A stretch of 64,000 bases of DNA from Salminus brasiliensis. Taxonomy: Eukaryota; Chordata; Actinopteri; Characiformes; Bryconidae. The number at the start of each line of letters is the position of its first letter. The stretch's first letter is position 1. Location: positions 41,353,970-41,417,969 of the forward strand of contig NC_132879.1 in the NCBI RefSeq assembly GCF_030463535.1, written 5' to 3'. The notes beneath the pieces are model-generated. The model had not been told where the DNA came from. It ran no database searches and saw only the letters and a program-made list of their open reading frames with translations. The position numbers and the translations under genes are program-made. Shown one piece after another: positions 58,481-64,000 of this stretch.

Positions 58481-60589
58481 AGGAAAGAAAATGGTAGTCT
58501 GATGATAGGAAGAAGTACAGCTCGTGAGACTACCAGGGCAGAGATGTCAGCATTTCACTGCAGACGTGACACTCAATAAACAATTAGCAACACACCGAAT
58601 GACCCTTTTCTCCAGCAGCAGGTTTGTGATTCCATTACCATGAGGTGGATTCGAACAGGACTAATCTGAGAAAGCTCCAGACTCAGCAAATTATAGAAGG
58701 TCATTCACTCTAGAATGACTGTGAAAGCTTGACACCTTGCAAAACCACACCGCTTTACAATCATGGACACTGTAAACTGATGGAAAGTAGAGATAAATTT
58801 GCTTACATATCATTTCTTTCTTATCTATGAAAAAAGCTCCTTCAAGCCACATGGATTGAACAAGCCTGACAGGGCGTTATATCAGCATCACAGAAAGCTG
58901 AGTCTGGAATAATGGAATAAAATCCCAGAACGTATGTGCGTGCACACTAGTGACAGCACATTACTCATCCTTCACACACCTTGCTTCTTTCAGTTGAAAG
59001 CCTGACTCAGCTTAGCTTCTTTTTGGTAGATTGTTAAGCCCCCATACACTTGTATGTTCGCACCACAAGATGTACAGTGCTCTGTATCTGTAACACTGCT
59101 AAGAGCTTCCAAAATGTTTTCATGTAGTTGTTTTACACAAGCGATCATGTGAGACATACCACCCTACAAATTGCAGAGATGCAGCACTAAGCAAACCCAC
59201 ACACACACACACAGAAATACATGTGTTATACTTTTGTGTCATTTTGTGTAATCTGTAAACCACATTGGGTAGCTATACTGAAAATATGTACTATAAATAT
59301 GTACTATATTACTATATATTGGGATTTCATCACATTTATCAATAAAGACATTAGTGGAGCAACACAGCTGGCTAGTTAGTATATAACATTAGCTATTCTA
59401 ATAAAAGATTGACAGCAGTTGTCTTTCACAGTCATTTAACCCCCAGGGGCAACAGAAAAAGTCACTGTTGTAAACAGAACAGCAACAGTGTCATTATTTT
59501 TGACCCTATAGGCAGGGGTAGTTCTTTATTTCCTTATTTCGAACACTCTGCTATGGAGCTGCAGGACACTGAACTGAACTGATGCACAATGAATGAGTGT
59601 TCAACTGTAAATCCTGCCACAGAGAACACTGAGCAAAAAGAGAGACCAATCGGGATGCTCTCTGTGTCAATTTCTCGCTCCGTCACATTCGCTTGCTCCC
59701 AAAAAGTGTACAAGCAAGCCTGATATTCACAATTCATATTCCTGGGATATTGTATGTCATTTCAGGACATCCAGGATTCAGGAGAGCCACTGTCAAAATG
59801 TGGGAGAATCCTGCGAGTTGCATTGAGAGGTGGGATGTCTGTTATGTGAAAGCATAACATTCAGAATGAATTACAGGACCCTACAGCGCCCTGCTTAATT
59901 TCATGTCTGTATTTGTACAGTACAACAACACTGACCAGATTAAAAGTAGCTAACACTGTTGCTTAATGTATGAAATGTCTATGCATTGCTCTTATGTTTT
60001 TTTTGTGGTTCTGTGAATTCTTTAATTGATTTTCTTTAATTGATTGCTGTTCAGGTTGTTTTACACAAGTTAGCCTGTGCCTTGCATCTGACTCCAATGC
60101 CAGAGTAACGAATTACATAGCACATGTGTGTTAGTGCAGGTTTTCTTTTACTGCTTGAATACTGCTGGCTTTGCTCTGGCTGCTCAGTATGCTTCCTTAG
60201 GCATCCCAGCAGGGTGTTCCTGAGATGAGCTGTTGCTGAGTGTGAAGAGTCATCCAAAATGCCTTGGTGGCAAATCAGAAAAAACAGGAATTTTCCCAGT
60301 GGGCCACTTAGGTTTCAGCTGACTGTGTTGATTTTCACTTAAAATGTATTTGTAAAAGCTATTTCAGCAACATGCCTGAAGTAGTTTTCTGTTTTCGTTT
60401 GGAACCCCACAGGCGAACAATTGTATTGTTTGGTCACTTTAAAAACTCTGATTCCTTGATATGTAATCATCAAAACAGTTAGTAGATTAATAATATTACC
60501 TCATCACTTATATAATTAGCAGTGATAGAATACGCTATTAAAAGCATACAATCCTTGAGAAACATTTGAAAGTTCTTTAATTTGTGTTT

Positions 60590-60720
60590 AGGGTGCCTTA
60601 AGGAACCTTCAGTAAAAGGTTTTTAGAAAAAATGGGTTCCTTGAAGGTTTTTCAATGCACCTTAAGAGGTTCTTCCATAGTTCCAAACAGAAGAACCTCC
60701 AAAAAACATCATACTTGTAA
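60590..60720. repeat. GGTTCTT/AAGAACC interspersed repeat
   Basis: Several complementary short blocks (aaggaaccttcagtaaaagg, ggttccttgaaggtttttca, aagaggttcttcc, agaagaacctcc) give a fold-back appearance; related sequence at 34725-34900. Confidence 0.5.
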
Positions 60721-62639
60721 CAGTGTGCCTTCCCTGATGTTTTAAAAGATTATTCTACTAGCAGATGTAACAGAGAATGTATTTATTTTATTATCTGTGG
60801 GATCAAGCTGCCCTCCAATGAATCCACTGAAAAAGGGTGATATAAAAATAAATGATTCATTTGCTGGCAACCATATAAAATTCCTGGCAACTGTAGTTTT
60901 TTATTGTTGCAAACTGCAAGTGATGTAGAGAAAAATCAAAATATCAGAGCAATAGTAGAGATGTGCTAAATAATTTGGATTTCTGAATTTTAATTTTGAT
61001 TCATGGATTTCATTCATGGATTGGTATTCTGATAACTGCCATACTGGAAAAATATAGCAAGATAGTGCTAGCTGACTAGTCTAAACATGGCTCCCATGAC
61101 CAGTCGCTCCAAGACACAAGTTTGCATTCTCAACGCTTGTGTTGGTAGCTTAGCAGTTAGTCAAACAGCTAAACTGAAGCCTAGCTTAGCGAGTGGGCCA
61201 CAGGTCTAAAACCATGGAGGAAAAAAAACTTCAAACATTTCAAGAAAATATTAAATTGCGCTTGTCCACTTTGTTTTTCACTCTGTGAGCAAACAGAGCT
61301 TTATATTTGATCATTTTTCAGTTGCAAAATAAGACTTGGTTGAGGTGGGTCAGAGGTGGGTCAGAAGCCACCTAAATGTAGAACCATTTGCGTACTGGTG
61401 CAATTTACAGCCTCCGGCCCTGGTAATACCGTATACCACATCTTTGTTTTTTTTTGTTTTTTTGCAAAGGTGAAGCAAAACATTTGATAAAGCTGGAGCA
61501 GCCAAATCTGGTTTCAGGCTGCAGATTTGTATAGAATCACACCTGTGATGCGATCTTATGCGATTGTAGATATTCTTAATATTGGAGCCTGATCCACAAC
61601 TGCTTTTTTTCGCTTATTTTCTCCAACAAAATGAAATAAGTAATTTAGTTGTGAATCTGTTTTCTGCTGTTTAAACAGAGCCAATATTGCCTCACATATT
61701 GGCCATTCAGTATTAACATGGAGAAACATGGAGCCACAGTGAAGCCGCTCACAACAGCTTTGAGGTAACCAAGCCGAGACGTGTTAGGCATTAGCATGCA
61801 TCACACACAACGGCTAGAGGGAAGGGTTGAGGGAAAGAGAGACAGAGAGAGGGAGAGAGAGATGCATGAATTCAGTAGGTCATGCTCAAAGTCCAAGGTC
61901 CTTCCTGTGAGATTTATGGTTCAGAAATGTATGATTAAAAGCGTTCTTAAAATGTAATTTATTAGAAGTCCTCACACTGCCCAAGAAGTGCATAAAATAT
62001 CACTAAAAAGGACAAAAATGACATTCTGATCACACAGGAAGAGAAACTAAAAACAGAATGTGTTGGAATGACTGACAACTATTTTATTATTTTAATCGCA
62101 GTAGCCAAGTAAAAGAATTCAGTAGCCGAGTAAAAAAATGAAATTTAATGCCAATAAAAGTAATTAATCCAAAATGTATTTTGTGATCAACATCTGCTTC
62201 CTTACTTTTCTGCACTGAAGCTCTAAAGTTATTATAACTAATACGAAAGGAAAGCTTTATTAACATGTTAGAACAGGACAAACTATCTGAATCATTAAAC
62301 ACTTGTCTCAAAAAACATTTGAGTTGTTAAATAATCCCAACTGATTATGTGGTTTATGACATTCTGTTATCTATAAAAATGTATAACAGTACAAAATTCT
62401 GATTGCTGGCTGCTCCAGTAAGTATAGCAAAAACAAGACAATAAATAAATAAAGACATAAATAAAGCACATGTATTTTAAACAAAATACAAAATAATAAA
62501 ATCCAAAAATACAAAATGAATCTTATGTTACAGTGATTTGATTATTGTATTATTGCATTTCAGGGGAGGGGTCAACAAATCGGTTTACAATCTCTTTTGT
62601 ATTATAAATACACAGCTGTGTTAATGAAAACCAATGAAG

Positions 62640-62850
62640 CTATTATAAGGCTCAAAAACAAGATTAAAACCATTAGACATCGGTCAAACCTCAGAATCAA
62701 CGGTGTGGAAAATCATTAAAAAGAAAGAGTGCACTGGTTAATCGCTATTAATCACAAAGAGTTTAGTCCTGCTGCTGATGGCAGAAGAATCCTCACTATG
62801 GTAAAAAAATCTGTCCAACAGATTAGAAGCTGTGTTCAGGAGCATTATTA
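62640..62850 (+). mobile_element. Tc1-like N-terminal relic
   Basis: Translates in part to SESTVWKIIKKKECTG, a helix-turn-helix remnant of the STV..IIKK type. Multiple stops. Low detail. Confidence 0.4.
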
Positions 62851-63431
62851 AGCACACAATGTTGGATGATCATCACCCCTTATCCCAGAAGTACTGTACT
62901 GTGACCATTAAACATTATAAAGTACTGTTACTATGCACTCTGACACACATAAATCTTTTTTTAGTATTAGTACAGCAATTGAAATTGCTGCACGCACACA
63001 CACACGCACACACCTGTCAGCTTCTGTTTGGTAAACATGTCTAATGCTCACCATGGCAACTCTCAGTATGATGGAAAAGGGATCTTGAAAGGCTAATCAT
63101 TATCTCAAGAGCCTGAGAGAACATGCTTCATATCCTCCATTCTCCCATATTACTCTCTCACTGTTCCTTTGTTTCTGCTCTCTCTCACTCTCTCTCTTTT
63201 TTCAAAGCCAATTTGAAATTATAAACCTTGAAATTATAAATCTTAAATTCTAAAATAAATGTACAAACACTGAAACATCTGAAATTCCTACACTGATATC
63301 AGCTGTTTTTATATATAAATATGTATAATAAACACCATAAGGCATTGTACACAGTGCTAGTAGCAATAAGCCACAATATACAGATGCAATAAAAATAATT
63401 TATTTGCAAATTAGGTTTATTAGGAAAATGT

Positions 63432-63535
63432 ACAAACCTTCAGTCATTTGCAATAAACCAATCAAACAAGGCCAAATGAAATAGTTTAACACAACTAATA
63501 GAACAAGTGCTTTCTCCAGATTTAACACAAAATGA
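63432..63535 (-). repeat. Dispersed repeat R1, copy 3
   Basis: Minus strand reads gagaaagcacttgttctatt, agttgtgttaaac, ccttgtttgattggtttatt and tgcaaatgactgaagg, matching 3221-3320. Confidence 0.75.
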
Positions 63536-63639
63536 CACTTAATCACTACTGCAGTTTCAGAATTATTCAATTATTTAAGCCTTTTGGAAAATAAATATGC
63601 TTAAAAGTAGTTTTCTTTTTTTAAGTGTACACAAAACAT

Positions 63640-63993
63640 TGTAAAATTACAGAAATTCTCTATAAATTGACAACCCAAGTATGTGGGTTAAAAACTGAAA
63701 CCTCAGTGTCTGCTGCCACCAAAACTTGCTTAAGGTCTTTTGCAGTCACTCGAGGGTTTTTGACTGCCTGCCTCCTCAGGAATCTGAAGCTAGTGATAGT
63801 GTCCTCTTTTGTTATGTCCAGGTAGTGTTCCTTTAATGTTGAACTTGTAAACTATGCTTTCAACTGTATCTTTTGCAACATTCAGTGCTTTCAGTGCGTT
63901 TTCTTTTTTCAGCAAGGCAATGATCTCTTTGGACTTTCTGAACAACTCTCTTGACCAAATTTCTAACATGCTATCAAACATCACAGTCAACAA
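63640..63993 (-). mobile_element. Tc1-like transposase N-terminal relic
   Basis: Minus strand: KALNVAKDTVESIVYKFNIK then GTLPGHNKRG, and after frame damage VKNPRVTAKDLKQVLVAADT. This is the order of the two helix-turn-helix units of a Tc1 transposase (K.STV..IV.KF; KNP..T..DL). No catalytic domain is seen to its left, so it is 3'-truncated or rearranged. Confidence 0.7.
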
Positions 63994-64000
63994 ACTCTTA

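Larger units (their letters stand above)
53907..64000 (+). other. Start of grik2 intron 1
   Basis: No further kainate-receptor exon (expected to begin GIFEYV) was recognised. Contains microsatellites (54394-54449 CT; 54821-54856 TG then G), a SINE at 58094, Tc1 relics at 62640 and 63640, and otherwise undistinguished AT-rich sequence, including 55100-58090 and 58490-60590 where I see nothing definite. Confidence 0.6.

Noticed and set aside
53907..64000. Second grik2 exon
   Set aside because: Looked for a frame giving GIFEYVESG after an acceptor on the plus strand; none seen.

Overview
The window is vertebrate nuclear DNA, almost certainly from a ray-finned (teleost) fish. It has spliced genes with GT/AG introns, AT-rich non-coding DNA, long dinucleotide and trinucleotide repeats, many Tc1/mariner copies and relics, Ty3/gypsy elements and tRNA-derived SINEs of kinds familiar from fish. 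The SINE types (box A reading TGGTCCAGCGGACTAAG) suggest an otophysan such as a catfish or characin, but that is inference. No bacterial features (operons, ribosome binding sites, CRISPR) are present.

Three protein-coding genes can be supported. (1) sobp (sine oculis binding protein homolog), minus strand, six coding exons from 27543 down to 18076, about 877 residues, complete, with both FCS-type zinc fingers, a proline-rich core and the conserved basic C-terminus. (2) A cd24-like gene, plus strand, two coding exons (34592-34654 and 37446-37667), about 94 residues: signal peptide, short Ser/Thr/Asn-rich mucin and GPI-anchor signal, with a TATA box at 34497. (3) The first coding exon of a kainate-type glutamate receptor, most likely grik2, plus strand, 53789-53906; everything to the right is its first intron. 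Human SOBP, CD24 and GRIK2 all lie on 6q16-q21, so the neighbourhood itself supports the three calls.

The rest is mostly mobile-element debris. Left flank (1-18075): a SINE, a Tc1-type relic, a nearly full-length Tc1 element with ~198-bp inverted repeats (5180-6773), a degraded Ty3/gypsy element on the minus strand (6787-11006) starting only 13 bp after the Tc1, a small MITE and another Tc1 relic. Middle (27544-53000): LINE, hAT-like and Tc1 relics, a minus-strand SINE, two more gypsy-type LTR segments sharing the TGTCATG end, and two minisatellites. Right part: a pyrimidine tract and CpG-rich leader before grik2, then an intron with a SINE and more Tc1 relics.

The three genes do not form one pathway. 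SOBP is a nuclear cofactor linked to SIX proteins and inner-ear patterning, CD24 is a GPI-anchored surface sialomucin, and GRIK2 is a synaptic ion-channel subunit. I see no convincing new biological system. The most useful observations are the compact sobp-cd24-grik2 linkage, the apparent absence of VIDLT-type SUMO-interaction motifs in this sobp, the inactivated but structurally fresh Tc1, and the asymmetric gypsy LTRs.
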